From: Bugula neritina
Taxonomy: Eukaryota; Bryozoa; Gymnolaemata; Cheilostomatida; Bugulidae
Direction: 5' to 3'
DNA length: 64,000 nucleotides
Assembly: GCA_964035545.1 (NCBI GenBank)
Contig: OZ037771.1
Span: 2,408,628-2,472,627 of the forward strand
A program made the translations under genes and the position numbers. The notes under the pieces are model-generated. The model made no database searches. It was not told the DNA's origin and saw only the letters and a program-made list of their open reading frames with translations. Below, piece by piece: positions 1 through 13,100 of the stretch; position 1 is the first letter of the stretch; every line of letters starts with the position of its first letter.

Positions 1-206
1 TTACAAGTTTTTTTTAAAAACTAAGAGCAGTACATATAAATATTCCCAAAACAAAGCAAAGTTAAGGGTTTCAAAATGCAAAATTCTTTTATTTCTGGTA
101 TTGAGGGCATCAAAATGTAACTTTAAGCCTTTTCTTTGCCCCATCCTTTACAAATGTAGTCAGTAAAAGACGCACTAGTAAGTAGAAAATGTAAATCCTA
201 CTTTAC

Positions 207-1196
207 CTTCTTCGCAATTCTACATATATTCTGCCATAAATTAGGAAAAGGAAAATTGCCGGGACGACAAAAGTCATGATAGATGAGTACATGACAAAGT
301 CTATTCGGATAAAAAGGGAGCAAGTGGGAGGGTGAGGCACTTGTAGGTAGCTTTTCCGAGTCATGTTGCCGAACCCAAAGAGCGGTGGTATACTAGTGAC
401 AGTGGAGATCAGCCAGACGGTTGTGATGTATACCACTGATCTCTTCATGTGATGTCCACTTCTATACCATATAGGCCTGAATGTTGCAGTGTATCTATCA
501 ATGGCTATCACCACCAAACCCCATATACTAGCAGTACACAACAAGACATCTGCAATACAATCAGTGACAACATTTGTTGGTATCCTGAAAATTTCTACAT
601 TTCAAATTAAAGTTTAGGAGATGACTCAGTAGGGTTGGTGATGCTTATGTATATGTTTATTATTTTAATGTTTGCCAAATGGGAGCAGTCATGTTTTAGA
701 AATAATGTAAAAGGCTCTCAGCTGAAATATTTGGGCTTAGTTCTGGCATGTCCATTGGTTTTAAGAGAAAGGGCCAGAAATAGCAGCCTCTCTCATGTTT
801 AGGAGGTTTTGGTAGCTTTATCATCTGTAAACATTTTTAAAATACCATTTAAATAAATGCTATTATTTATACAAACCAGTTGCCCTTACCTATTATAAGC
901 CATAAAAAACACAGCTCTTTTCCTATTGGCCAGTACTGAAAGATGTCATACATTGCCGAGAAGGGCAAGACAAGCGTGCCCAGTAGAAGGTCGCTGACTG
1001 CCAGGTTTGCAATTAGAATATTTGAAGGTGATGATTTGAGAGCGGAGCTGATTCTAACTGCTATAACTACAGTGATGTTCCCAGCTATGATCCATATTAT
1101 TATGACGATGAATACTATGATTAAGACCAGGTTCACAGCCGTTGAATTATCACTGTATGGAAAGAGTTTATCAGAGGAAGTAGTGTTAAAAGACAT
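207..1196 (-). CDS. Aminergic-type class A GPCR, N-terminal part (partial gene)
   Basis: Two exons on the minus strand: 1196-890 and 549-207. The donor at 889 (AG|GTAAGG) joins the acceptor at 550 (TTGCAG) in frame and creates Asp103 from a split codon. Exon 2 ends at a GTAAAG donor, so TM6-TM7 lie beyond the left edge. ATG 1196 is the start: TAA lies in frame at 1226-1224 with no ATG between. Visible marks are two N-glycosylation sites (NTT, NST), TM1 with GN (N40), TM2 with LAVSDLLLG (D69), the TM3 run DVLLCTASI, then DRY, TM4 with W and SIPPLFG, an ECL2 Cys, and TM5 with YSS and the FxxP motif. Asp103 is at the amine-binding position 3.32 and the TM5 serines match catechol/amine receptors (family knowledge). 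The ligand (tyramine, octopamine, dopamine or serotonin) cannot be assigned from this half. It would be a plasma-membrane, G-protein-coupled receptor. Confidence 0.85.
550..889 (-). other. Intron 1 of the GPCR gene
   Basis: A 340-bp intron between the TM2-ECL1 exon and the TM3 exon. It has a strong donor (GTAAGG) and an acceptor with TTGCAG. The joined codon restores the TM3 aspartate, which supports the junction. No other feature is seen in it. Confidence 0.75.
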
Positions 1197-1282
1197 GGTT
1201 GATCTGTCTCGGGCAGCTAGCGGTTAGCTGCCAATTATTCGCTCTTGCAGCTGTCTCTATATTTCCTCGTAGCTGGTCCTTA

Positions 1283-2446
1283 CTAAGGAAGCCAATTTAG
1301 ACATATAATGGAGATTTTCTTCCAAGGCAGCTCCTATTTTTTGTTGCTCGCTGTAAACAGGATATCAATGCTGTGTTACAGTTTCTATACATTGAAATCT
1401 ACTTAGAACAGTTTTAATACAATAAATTTGGAAAAATGCACTTTAACTGGAAGTGATTAAGTAAGATTGATAAACTTGAACTTGTTTTTTATTACTTGAA
1501 GCTAAAGTTATAGGTAAATTAGTATAATAAAATCTAAATTATAGTTCAATTAGACTTAATAAAACATTTGGTAATGTCATATGAAAGGTGTCCAATACTT
1601 TATCAAGCAAAAAGGAATTTCTTCTGCATACATGTATATAATTATTATACACTGTTATGGCAGTTATAAAAAGAGCTGCAACAATATTCCTTTATACTTT
1701 TAGACTACTGCCTACCGTCAAAGGTGTTTGCAAAATATAATCACCAAATTTTCTATATGGCATTTGTACATTTTAGTTTTAGATTGCGTTTTAACCTAAT
1801 TTGCTCTCGGTTTCAAAGTTTTCAGGGCTAATCCACACTCCAAATTAAAAAACACCATAAAGGAAATAAAGTGAATTGCATAATAATAAAATAATCTAAC
1901 AGCCACATAGCAGTTTACTGACAAGGTACTACAAGTGGCTGCATATGATTTAGTTATCAGCTGTCAACACAGTTTGGCTTAACTGAAGGCTGTGACAACT
2001 TTGAAAAAAGTAATAAACATCGTCTTGTAAAAAGTTGATAACCAAAACGTTTGTGCCAACTTTAATATTTTTAGCAAATCACAAACTGAAATTTTAAAAT
2101 GTAAGTTGCTTTTCATCATCAACCTGGTGTTTATATTAGTTCTTGTCTCGTTTGAGAAATTTGGTTGGGAGGTTTTTATGTGATATGATATGTGATTTTT
2201 GTCTCAAGCTATTCTAGAGATCTTAATAAGAGCATGTACATGTACAAAGTAACGATGACATATACATGCAAAACAACGGTAATTATGATCATATTTATTC
2301 TTGCTTTTTTGATTAACTTTTACAGATTTGGGTTCACCCACCTATGTACATGCTAAGCTGATGTACCTATGTTTGAATGTAAATTCAAAAGTTGAAACAT
2401 TCATCAGCTTTAACTAGAATAAGTGAAGGTTACATAACATCTTACC
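1283..2446 (-). other. Possible 5' UTR intron and upstream exon of the GPCR
   Basis: On the minus strand a perfect donor (TTTTCAG|GTAAGATG, exon end 2446) can pair with an acceptor ending at 1283 (GGCTTCCTTAG), 86 nt before the GPCR ATG. The joined RNA would carry a five-codon upstream reading frame (ATG GCG AAT TTT CAG then TAA across the junction). This is an inference from splice signals only. The upstream exon boundary and the promoter are not identified. Confidence 0.3.
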
Positions 2447-4153
2447 TGAAAATTCGCCATTCCCCACTCTACTTCATCTCTCCTTGGGATTCACTTTATA
2501 ATTAACGACTGTTTGTAAAAGCTTTCAATCTTATCAGTAGTTACTGTATACCATAAAACGCTAGCAATCTATTTCGTACTATGCTATCAAGCATGGCTAT
2601 TCATTATAATATGCCAGTATGTATACATCATGATTATAATATAGCAATGAATATGAAGGCATGTTGTTATTAGCTAAGTAATTGAATGACATGGAATCAT
2701 AATCGATATGTAACTTTATGTAATTAAATCACAACGTGTGACTGACTGATAGTGCCATTTTCATTATAAATCTCTAAACAACATGATGAGTATTAAATTT
2801 GTCAACATTATTATGCTGATGTAAAAGTTTACAGAAAAAAAAACTCTAACGAATTAAAAATGGAATTTGCCAGAAGGAATTTCTCTAGTCTGACTATTTA
2901 GAACATAAAAGTTCATTGCCCTTTGTTCCACTTTATAATATGTTACTAACAAAAATAAAATAGTAATCTAATGATTTTAGATTCAATTACAGCATGATGT
3001 TTAAGGCAAATGTTTATTTTATAGAAAGAAAATTGCCTGATGGCAAGCAATTGACATTACTTAATATTGGCAGTTGTAACACATTGGCACTTGGCATGAA
3101 TACATCTAATACTACATCTAAAGGGTCATAAACTTTGAAGATTGCAAAATACTTTTAAATGATTAGTATCTACGACTTATATATAAGCTGTCAACCTGCT
3201 GTGCTAAAATATTTATTTGAATTACGTGCAAGAAATACATTCAATCCATTATTTCACTTTGTATAATGGATTTGAGTTCCATAAATATTGCATGGATTTC
3301 AAGCCAAACAATTCTTTACTTCACTTTACTGATTACAAAGTATTGTCTCTAAAAACTACCAGTACAGCTGCCATTTCTCTTGTGTAATGCTACTTCTCAA
3401 TTATTTATCATGTAATTCATATCATTTCGCACCTTTTTTAATTTTATAATTACTTGTAGTAAAATGACTTGATGTCCTAACTCCAAACTCTATTTTACCA
3501 GTGTCACTTGATAGCACCATTTTTACAGAAGAATTTTTTAAAGTTCAACAAAATATTATATTGAAAATTATATTTAAAACACATTTTTCAAACTCATTGA
3601 ATAAAAATAGAAAGTTGTGCAGTGACTTGGGACAGTGCAAAAACAATTTGAGCAATGATTCATAGTTTTTAGAGCCATTATCTTAGATTAGGATACTTGG
3701 AACACTTGAGTTAGATGTCATATTCTTATGTCAACTGAAAACCATCAACTAGATGTTAATCAAACTTGACTGTAAAGAAGTTAAACGTAAAACATTGATA
3801 ATAATATATAGTTGTTGATGCATTACTTAGTGCTGTTCCTTGTTGAAGTTGATTCAAATTCATTGCTGTTATGGTATAGTGTCTCTCTAAGTTTTATGTA
3901 GATCTATAGGTAGCAGACTATTTGTTACTCGATTGAAGGAATAATTTTCACCACACTTTATGTATACTCTTACAAACAATGGCATGATATTTGAAGTTCA
4001 GATTTAATGCGAGTAAGCAATTGGCTACACAAAATATAACGGTTTTAAATTCATAGTTTTGAAAAAAAATTTCCTTTTTCATTTTTTTTATAATGTGGTT
4101 GTATTAAACAGTACTAGTTACAGATAATGTTGAACATGTAATTTGTGTTTTAG
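1300..4153. other. AT-rich non-coding stretch between the GPCR start and the first visible channel exon
   Basis: I see no open frame with coding character on either strand, apart from the possible minus-strand 5' UTR exon near 2446. If the plus-strand channel gene begins left of the window, this is part of one of its introns. If not, it holds that gene's promoter. No repeat array is visible here. Confidence 0.5.
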
Positions 4154-7100
4154 GTGAAGAGTACGACATGATTTTAGAGAACTATAGATCTGAGGCTAGA
4201 TTCGAAGTATCACAGTCTACGAAGGCCATCGTTGATGCTAAACACCAGTAAGTTTTGGTAGAGTATTTCTTTTGTAAACCATTATTACTTGTTGAAGAGG
4301 AGAAAACTTTAAACAAGTAACGAAATGCAGTAAACAAGAAAATTATGCTAATTATTGTAACTGGTCAGTGATTGTTATATGTTCCGACAAGTAAATCATT
4401 GGAATCTGTTTTGATTATAGTGCTAATATAATGTTATTCTAATACACACTCCACTCTCTATATTTGTGAGAACATGTGATGACAAGTGTTTTCAAATGAG
4501 CTAAGGACTTTGTCTTTCACCTTGCTGGCAGCATGGGTTAAAAAGCATTCAAAGTAAAACAGGAAAATTATGACAGCAATTCCATTACTTCGAATTATAC
4601 GAATGGGTGCAGTAGCAGTTTGCATGAACTTATGGATGTGGTTTCATTTGATGCAACTGTTCTCAAACATGAATGAAAATTCATTCTCGTAATTCCAAGC
4701 TTGAAAACAGCTTTGAAGCCTAGTGTATGACCGGATGCCTTTCTTTGCATCCCTAAGGACCTTGCTGAGATTTGACCTCATGACATAGCATACTAGGCTA
4801 GATCTCTAGCCACTAGACCACGTGACTGTTTCCTGTTATGTCACTATATTATTATTATTTCTCTGTTATTCAGAGCCATGGAAGTCCTGGATCTGCTGTT
4901 CAACTTCCGGTTCAACACGAGACTGGAGCAGTTTGTGTACGAGTTCAAGAATATCCACCACCAAGCTATGCAGGCTACTTCCGACATGCCAGAAATAGGT
5001 ATGCAAAGCTGTAAAATGTTGAAAATAGGTATTCTGAGCTGTAAGAGTATGTCAAAAGTATGGAGCACTTTCATTTACTTGAACTAAACTAAATTTGCTA
5101 ACATTGATTACATATAATATGTAGTGAATTGTGAATTTATGATAGAAATAGGTGAGAGATACTGTGCACTGTAAACACTAAACATAGATAAGTGGTACTA
5201 AGTTTTGCCAGGTATTAGCATGCACTCGTCTGGTGCTGTTAAATATCTAGTATGTTGTACAGGGCACCTGCTGTAAATATCTAGTATGTTGTACAGGGCA
5301 CCTGCTGTAAATATCTAGTATGTTGTACAGGGCACCTGCTGTAAATATCTAGTATGTTGTACAGGGCACCTGCTGTAAATATCTAGTATGTTGTACAGGG
5401 CACCTGCTGTAAATATCTAGTATGTTGAACAGGGCATCTGCTGTAAATATCTAGTATGTTGTACAGGGCACCTGCTGTAAATATCTAGTATGTTGTACAG
5501 GGCACCTGCTGTAAATATCTAGTATGTTGTACAGGGCACCTGCTGTAAATATCTAGTATGTTGTACAGGGCACCTGCTGTAAATATCTAGTATGTTGTAC
5601 AGGGCATCTGCTGTACGAGACCTTCGAGATTGAAGAGAAGCCACACGTCTGCAAAGTCGCCATTCGAAAGTTAGAAGAGATTTTTCACAAAACTGACTAT
5701 CTAAGAGGAAACTTTGACCTGGTGGCCATCCTCATGGTATTGTATATAGATTACCTTGACTTTATGTCTTAATCAAATCTCCCTTGTTTATTGATTTTCT
5801 CATGGAGCATTATTTTAGCAGAGGGGAGACAATTCTACACTAATGTGCAGCTATTCAGTAAAATACCATGGCTTAGTTTGTACTTTGTGAGGTGATGGAA
5901 TCAATATTTTCCTGTAAATTTGATGGGTACACAGTAAATGTTGTGATTATTTGTCAGTTGTTTTATGCATCTTTGTTTAATTTAGTCAATTTTTAAATCA
6001 TTGAGTAGTTTTTAAATATTATTTTGTTAAATACGAATTTTTTATTTGCCGTAATGTGAATTATCAATAACTATAGAAACTAGAATTTTTTTCAAAACTC
6101 GTAAAACTGGTATGACAATTTCATTGTTTTCTACATCAATCTCTTTTAGTAAAGCAATGCTGATAGTTCAAATGCAAAGTTGTCTCTTCTGCTAATAATT
6201 TTTCCATGACAATCTACTTGATGGTAAGTTACTAATATTTATTTAATTTTAGGATTTATCTGACTACAAGTACGACAAGCTGCTCATCAAGGCAATGGCA
6301 CTGCTCAACAGGTTCTATTCAGCTAATGATTCCCTCTTCAGTCGCGCAGTACAAGCGCAGGTGCTCATAACTCCTAAATCTGTGCAAGTCTACAAACGCG
6401 TGCAGGCTATCCTTCCCAAACTACAGGTTAGAATTGGTTTTTGTTTACTTCTTCATAATTTGAAGTCTGAGGTTAAAAAACATTTCCGAATAATGTTGTA
6501 ATTTTAAGATGTAATTAGATCTCTTTAATTTCTACCACCATTAAGCAAGCGACAGCGAAAACACAATAACAGGGAGTAGATAAAGCATCATGGTAAAAGT
6601 GTCATGTGACCATGTGCACAAAATGCAGACAACTCTTTAGATTTAAAACTATAATATTACAAATAATTGAATACCTACTTTTACCACTACAACTTTGATA
6701 TTCTCCTTTATATAGAGACTAAGCAAGTCAAAGCTGAGTAACGAAGCAGGAATGGAGCTTGCTCAAATCATTGATCAGCTGACTCTCTTCTGCCATCTTG
6801 AAAATGAGCCAGAGGAACCTCATCCCATGAACCAGAAGATTCTATACAATTTCAGTGAGTTGGTTTGATTTAACAACATTACTGATATTTTTGAATAATA
6901 TGTTTAACCGCAATTTGTAAATGCAATGTAATGATATTTTCTAGAAGTGTCTGTATTTATAACCGCTAGTTTAGACAATGAAGGCACAATGTAAAGAGCT
7001 AAAAAAATTTTATTGTATTTACCAAATGGTTATATTTTAAAAGTAGAATGTATTCAAAATTAAAAAAGGTAAGTGGATTTTATGCTGCTCAAATCTGTAA

Positions 7101-10100
7101 TTGATGTGTAATTGCAAATTTCTCCAATGTTTGAATTTTTATTTTCCAGACCTGCTTTCGGACATATTTGACATATTAGCAAAAGAATATGACGTGAAGC
7201 TGGCCGACCAGTACAAGGGAATGAAGTGTGCTCTGCAAGCCAGCTTTCGTTTTCTGAAGGGCATCTCCAGGGGAAATGATGCTGTACAGATCCGGCTGTT
7301 TGATCAGCTGGACTTTATGCTGCGGGTGAAGGGAGCTGAACCTGAGATGGCTGAGGCAGTTCTTGAGGTTAGTAGTTGATAGTGTGTGAGAGATTGAGTG
7401 AGTGAGTGAGTGAGTGAGTGAGTGAGTGAGTGAGTGAGTGAGTGAGTGAGTGGGTGAGTGAGTGAGTGAGTGAGTTAGTGAGTGAGTGAGTGAGTGAGTG
7501 AGTGAGTGAGTGTGTGAGTGAGTGAGTGAGTGAGTGTGTGAGTGAGTGAGTGAGTGAGTGAGTGAGTGTGTGAGTGAGTGAGTCAGTGAGGGAGTGGTGT
7601 CAGTGAGTGAGTGAGTGAGTGAGTGTGTGTGTGAGTGAGTGAGTGAGTTAGTGAGTGAGTGAGTGAGTGAGTGAGTGTGTGGGTAATTGAGTGAGTGAGT
7701 GAGTGAGTGAGTGAGTGAGTGAGTGAGTGAGTGAGTGAGTGAGTGAGTGAGTGAGTGAGTGAGTGAGTGAGCGAGCGAGCGAGTGAGTGAGCGAGTGAGC
7801 GAGCGAGCGAGCGAGCGAGTGAGTGAGCGAGTGAGTGAGGGGTATATTTATTATTTGTACCAGAGTATGTGATTGAGTAAGTCATTTAGTTAATAGTAGA
7901 TTGTGATGAGTTTAATCCAGTATAAAATATTGTTAGTTATTGTTTATATATACATATATGTATACATAAACACGCACACGCACGCACACACACAATGTGT
8001 AATAATATTGCAATAATAGTTATGTTTTGCATAATGTATTTTTATTTTATAGATATTCACAGGAAACAAAGTAACTTGTATGAAGGTTTTAGCCTATCAA
8101 ATTCAAAGGATTATGTTACTGGCGGCAGAACACAGAGCGGAAGCGCCTCAGTTTCTAGACTTGCTCAATGCTATCGTGAAGGTGGAGGAGCTCAACCTGC
8201 CCCTTAAAAGGAATCAAGGTTAGCGTGAAGTTTTTAGTATATTCCAGCACACAACATAGTCTCTTTTCCAAAGCAGCAATGTCAGTGGCTAAATGCGTCA
8301 AGTAGTCCAGCTATTACTTTGCGCTATCTACTCGTACCCATAACCATATCTGGAAATAGACTAAGTTTTTAAATTAAAGGTTAGTTGTAATGTCTATTAA
8401 TTGAATACATTGACTTGTTTTAGGCTACGTGATGAAGTATTTCATGCAGTACCGTTCAGAAGTTTCTGGCTCTTTGGAGTATGACCAGCCCTCTAGGATG
8501 GAACTCCTCAAAAGTAACTCCAACATCAAAGAGCTTAGATATATGCTGTCTATGGTAGATCTACTATCTACTTGCGCAGAGGTAAGCAACTTGTTTGGTA
8601 TCCTAGTGACTGCTTGAGAAATTTCAAATATTGCCAGGGATAACTATGAAAAATTTACTAGTGGATATAGTTACTAAGTAGGAAAGCTGTGCAGCATGAT
8701 TAATAACATATGGCTTTACTATTTCAGGGGGAGAACAGATTTATTGAGTCTATATGTCAGACTATCTTCAATCTGGACGAATTGTTAGAGATTTTGACAG
8801 ACGAAAACCTTTCTAATGCCGTAAAGAAACCATTTCTGCGGTACATGCTCTGGGTCTATATGAACACTGCTGGAGGGATCATTGAGAGTGGGGCTGGAGA
8901 CCTCCCTCATGACACGTAAGATATGATGTAACTTCTCCCTCGTGACACGTAAGATATGGTGTAACTACTCCCTCATGACACGTAAGATATGGTGTAACTA
9001 CTCCCTCATGACACGTAAGATATGGTGTAACTCCTCCCTCATGACACGTAAGGTATGATGTAACTCTACTCCCTCATGACACGTAAGATATGATGTAACT
9101 ACTCCCTCATGACACGTAAGATATGATGTAACTACTCCCTCATGACACGTAAGATATGATGTAAGTTTACTCCCTCATGACACGTAAGATATGATGTAAC
9201 TACTCCCTCATGACACGTAAGATATGGTGTAACTACTCCCTCATGACACGTAAGATATGATGTAACTACTCCCTCATGACACGTAAGATATGATGTAACT
9301 ACTCCCTCATGACACGTAAGATATGATGTAACTACTCCCTCATGACACGTAAGATATGATGTAACTGTGCGTATGAGTTGTTAACACAACTCCTTAGTTA
9401 TTCACCCATGAGCTAAACCAGGTCAACTAATGGGGTAGCTTAGTAGTCAGCCTGTTTTATAAATGCTTTATTATTTGATTTATAGGATTTGCCCTCTTGT
9501 GTATTTCAGCATTGCTATCAGTAAATAACATAATGTGTGTGATATCTTTACCTTCAACAGTAAAGCATTTATAATAATGCACAATGTTGATGTCAGTAAT
9601 AATAATATTTGCTATGAATTTTTTAAACTAAACCAAACAAATATACAACTGTTATTTGCTTCTGCTATTTGGAGTTATTCCCCACTTCTTGTACTCGTAG
9701 AAACATGTGGAAGTTCATCAAGATGGTAATCAGTGATCTGGATAAACTGATCAGCTTTGTTCGAGATAACCAGGACACCACAAAGCAGTTGCTGAAAGAA
9801 GCGCCCAATATAGCTGCGTATGTATTATTATATAATATATATGTGTATGTATTGTTATATAATATATATGTGTATGTATTGTTATATAATATAGCTGTGT
9901 ATGTATTATTATATAATATATCTGTGTATGTATTATTATATATCTGTGTATGTGTTGTTATACACATCTGGTTTGTTTCCCATGTTACTTAAAAGATTTT
10001 TACCATGAATTAATGCAGCATTGGTCAATTGTTCGTCCCATTATCAATTATATTTACCTTCATTGCAGTTTTTGATCACACTAGTACATTATATTATTTC

Positions 10101-13100
10101 AAAAGAAATTTACTGATTTCAATTTGTCATATATATATATATATAAATATAATTGTGTTTGGAGTGACACTGTGTTCATTATAAAAAAATTGTTTTAATA
10201 AATTATTGAAACTACCCTTTTCTATACACGTAGTATTATGCATGGACGATTTCAAGACATGCTGCCAGTGGCAGCTGGGTAAATATATCTCGTTTGAATA
10301 CGTAGTGACAGTGTAGTGTAAACTAGTGTGATGTATTATTTTGTTTGCAAGATTTTTCAGTTCTCTTTCTTCTAAATTTAAACTCATTTGTTGTGAGCTG
10401 CTTGTTTTTATTTGTTGACCTTTGACCTGTATGACTATTTATAATTTTCTAAATGGAAAATTGCTATAAAATTGTAGCTACGTTGTCAATAAAAAATTTC
10501 AATTAATTTAATTTAGTTTGATTTAATTTGCCCCAATATAATTATTTGGAGTTTTATGTACGCTGAAGCTGCTAGTGTAGCGGACTCCAGTTAGATTTAT
10601 CTTCTCTTGTTACATGGGTTCAATTTAAATGTGATCCTCTTGCTCTAGTGTTTTTCTAATTTCATTCTCACTTCTGCAATCATGTGACAAGTTGCTGAGT
10701 TTTCTGTTACTCACTGCTAAGCTGGTGTAAGTTTTAGCAGCACACGCTCATAAAACTGGGAATTTCCCTATTTTTCTTAGCCCAAGGTTTTTACGAGCAC
10801 TACTGATTGTTACCTGTTTACCGTTTTAGTGAGTCCAAAATTGCCCAGAAGTTGAAAGCAGCGGCTAATAAAGCCAAACTGGTTTCTGATATCACAGAGA
10901 GCAGTGTTCCTTCTATAGAGATCACTCCCAGGTAGTATAAGTTTCGTAGATTACTTTAGTTTTTATTGATTATTTTGTTTCACATTTTGATTGTTTTTGA
11001 AAAGCTCGTCTGTGTACTCAAATGCTTGAAATTAACAGGGAAAGAAGCAGCTTGCTATTTATTATACAATTTCAAAACCTGCTAAGTTTTTGAAATTTAA
11101 TTTATTCTAACCTCTGGGTGCCCTTAGCTCAGTCACTGGTTGGTCACTACCTAAGTTATAGTCAAAAGGATTAAAGTGGTAGCAAAAATTCTGATTTTTC
11201 ACATTTTTTATTTAAAAAAGCAAATTTGGAAATTTTGCAAAAAGCTATCTAATTATCACAACAATAGTATAAGTAAATTATAGCCAGTAGTTTGGAGGAC
11301 TCTTATTTAGCCTCTGTTACACGTTTTATTCAATCAGATATAATTTTTATTAATATGCATCATACTAAGCTGATAGCACAAGCTCTATTGTGTGATTCAC
11401 TGTTTATCACATTGAGCTATGCTTGTAGTTTCATAGTGGAGTTAACTAAAGCCTGCAAGCCGATCCTTTTACTGGTAGCTGCATTAAACTTAATCTAAGT
11501 TTTCTCTTAACTTTTGGCATTTAATTAGAATTCTGCGTATTTTTAGCTTTTAGTGTCTTCAATGTTTGTAGCTAAATATTTGCAGCATGGGCCAAGTAGT
11601 TGTGTTTATTTCAATCAAATTAAATTTTTGCTAGATGCCGAAACTCAGCTGCCCACTAACTGGACACCCTAACTTGAGCTATTAGCCTCAGTTTCTATAC
11701 TTTTAGAGTAGAAAGCAACCTTTTTAGATCGTTTTTATCACCTGCATTTATATGCTAAAATCAAATAACCCAATAACTGAGTATTGATGTTTTAAAATAG
11801 CTTTGCCATATAAAGCATGACATCCAAAATATTTTTAGCCAAAGTTTTACTAGTTGTTCTTGCAGTTTTACTAGACTCAAAGTCTTAGCTTGTAGTTTTA
11901 GCATGCATAATTGTAACTTTATTTCTTTCATATGCCGAGTTTAGTTTTACCTGCAATAGCTAAATACTCTGCTACTGTAACTCATCCAGTACCAGCTACT
12001 GCTGCTTAGAGTTGCTATGACAACAGGAGCACACCTAGGGCTATTCAGAGATTATAGGTCATCATCAGCTCTGCTCTCACCTGACAGTTTCAAATACTAA
12101 ATTCCAGGCCATTTTTATAACAAATATTAACTGCATACACTACCTAAATTACCTACATGTATGTTTATAACAAATATTAACAACATACACCACCTAAATT
12201 ACCTACATGGGTCATTCCGCGTCAAATCAACCAAATTTCAGAAAGTCCCACGCCTTTGCGTCTCAGATTTTGTTCATATTTACACCAAATGGACCTACAC
12301 ATGTCTTGAGTACTATTCTTGAATATTTCTGGCCTGACACAAAAACTTTTTGAGAAATGACTATTTCCATGAACAGAGGTTGGGAAAAATTTTGAGGAAA
12401 ATTTGCGATTTTTACTTTTAGACCAATTTGTAAACGTCCATATCTCCATTATTTTTCTAGACTGAGCCTTAAAATTTGGTGTGTGATTTGATAACACCTA
12501 TCAATTTGCACTAGTAATAACACATACTGCAGAATACTTTGTGTGCATATATGCTACGCCATTGAATATTGGCAAATTTTTGTGAATTTTGAATAAATTT
12601 GAATATTTGCCACATCACAAAGGGCGTTAATTTTTATTTTACTCCCATGAATTTTTATCCATGAATAGTTGATTATGGTGACTTTATACTCCTTAATTTG
12701 TGTAATTTTGAAAATAATATTTTCCGAGATATAGACACCCAAAGTGAAGAAAATGTGAAAATTTGCCCAACTTCACAAGGATGTAACCTGATGTTTGAAT
12801 ACAGTAATATCTTTCAAACAAGCATTTTCTGTAACGTCATTTAGTGTATTTTGTAGATTCATAAATTTAAACGTCCTTATATTGTCCAAACTTAAAATAA
12901 ATTGCATGGAAAAATGGTATGTGTACGAAAATCGGCAAAATGCAATTTTTCAATATAATATGTTGGGATCATACAATTTTTATTATTCACATTGTTCAAA
13001 ATATTAAGTAGATACATATATGTCTCCTATATATGTCAAATCTACTGAAGATTATAATAAAATCTGATTTGTGTGTAATAGCGTAAGAAAAATTCTGCCG

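Larger units (their letters stand above)
4154..10931 (+). other. Channel gene exon block 1: central helical-repeat region
   Basis: Exons read as 4154-4247, 4874-4998, 5603-5736, 6253-6426, 6716-6854, 7150-7367, 8053-8218, 8424-8581, 8728-8915, 9701-9817 and 10830-10931. All phases agree and all introns are GT-AG. The block encodes the alpha-helical region matching IP3R around vertebrate residues 1150-1600. Typical anchor motifs are MVDLLSTCAEG (IP3R has LVDLLAACAEG) and the downstream DEN/NAVKKPFLRYML segment. The acceptor at 5603 and the donors at 7367, 8915 and 9817 are each followed or preceded by a tandem array. Confidence 0.85.

Noticed and set aside
7583-7885. Minus-strand Leu/Thr/His/Ser repeat protein
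   Set aside because: It is the complement of the (GAGT)n microsatellite and has no unique sequence.
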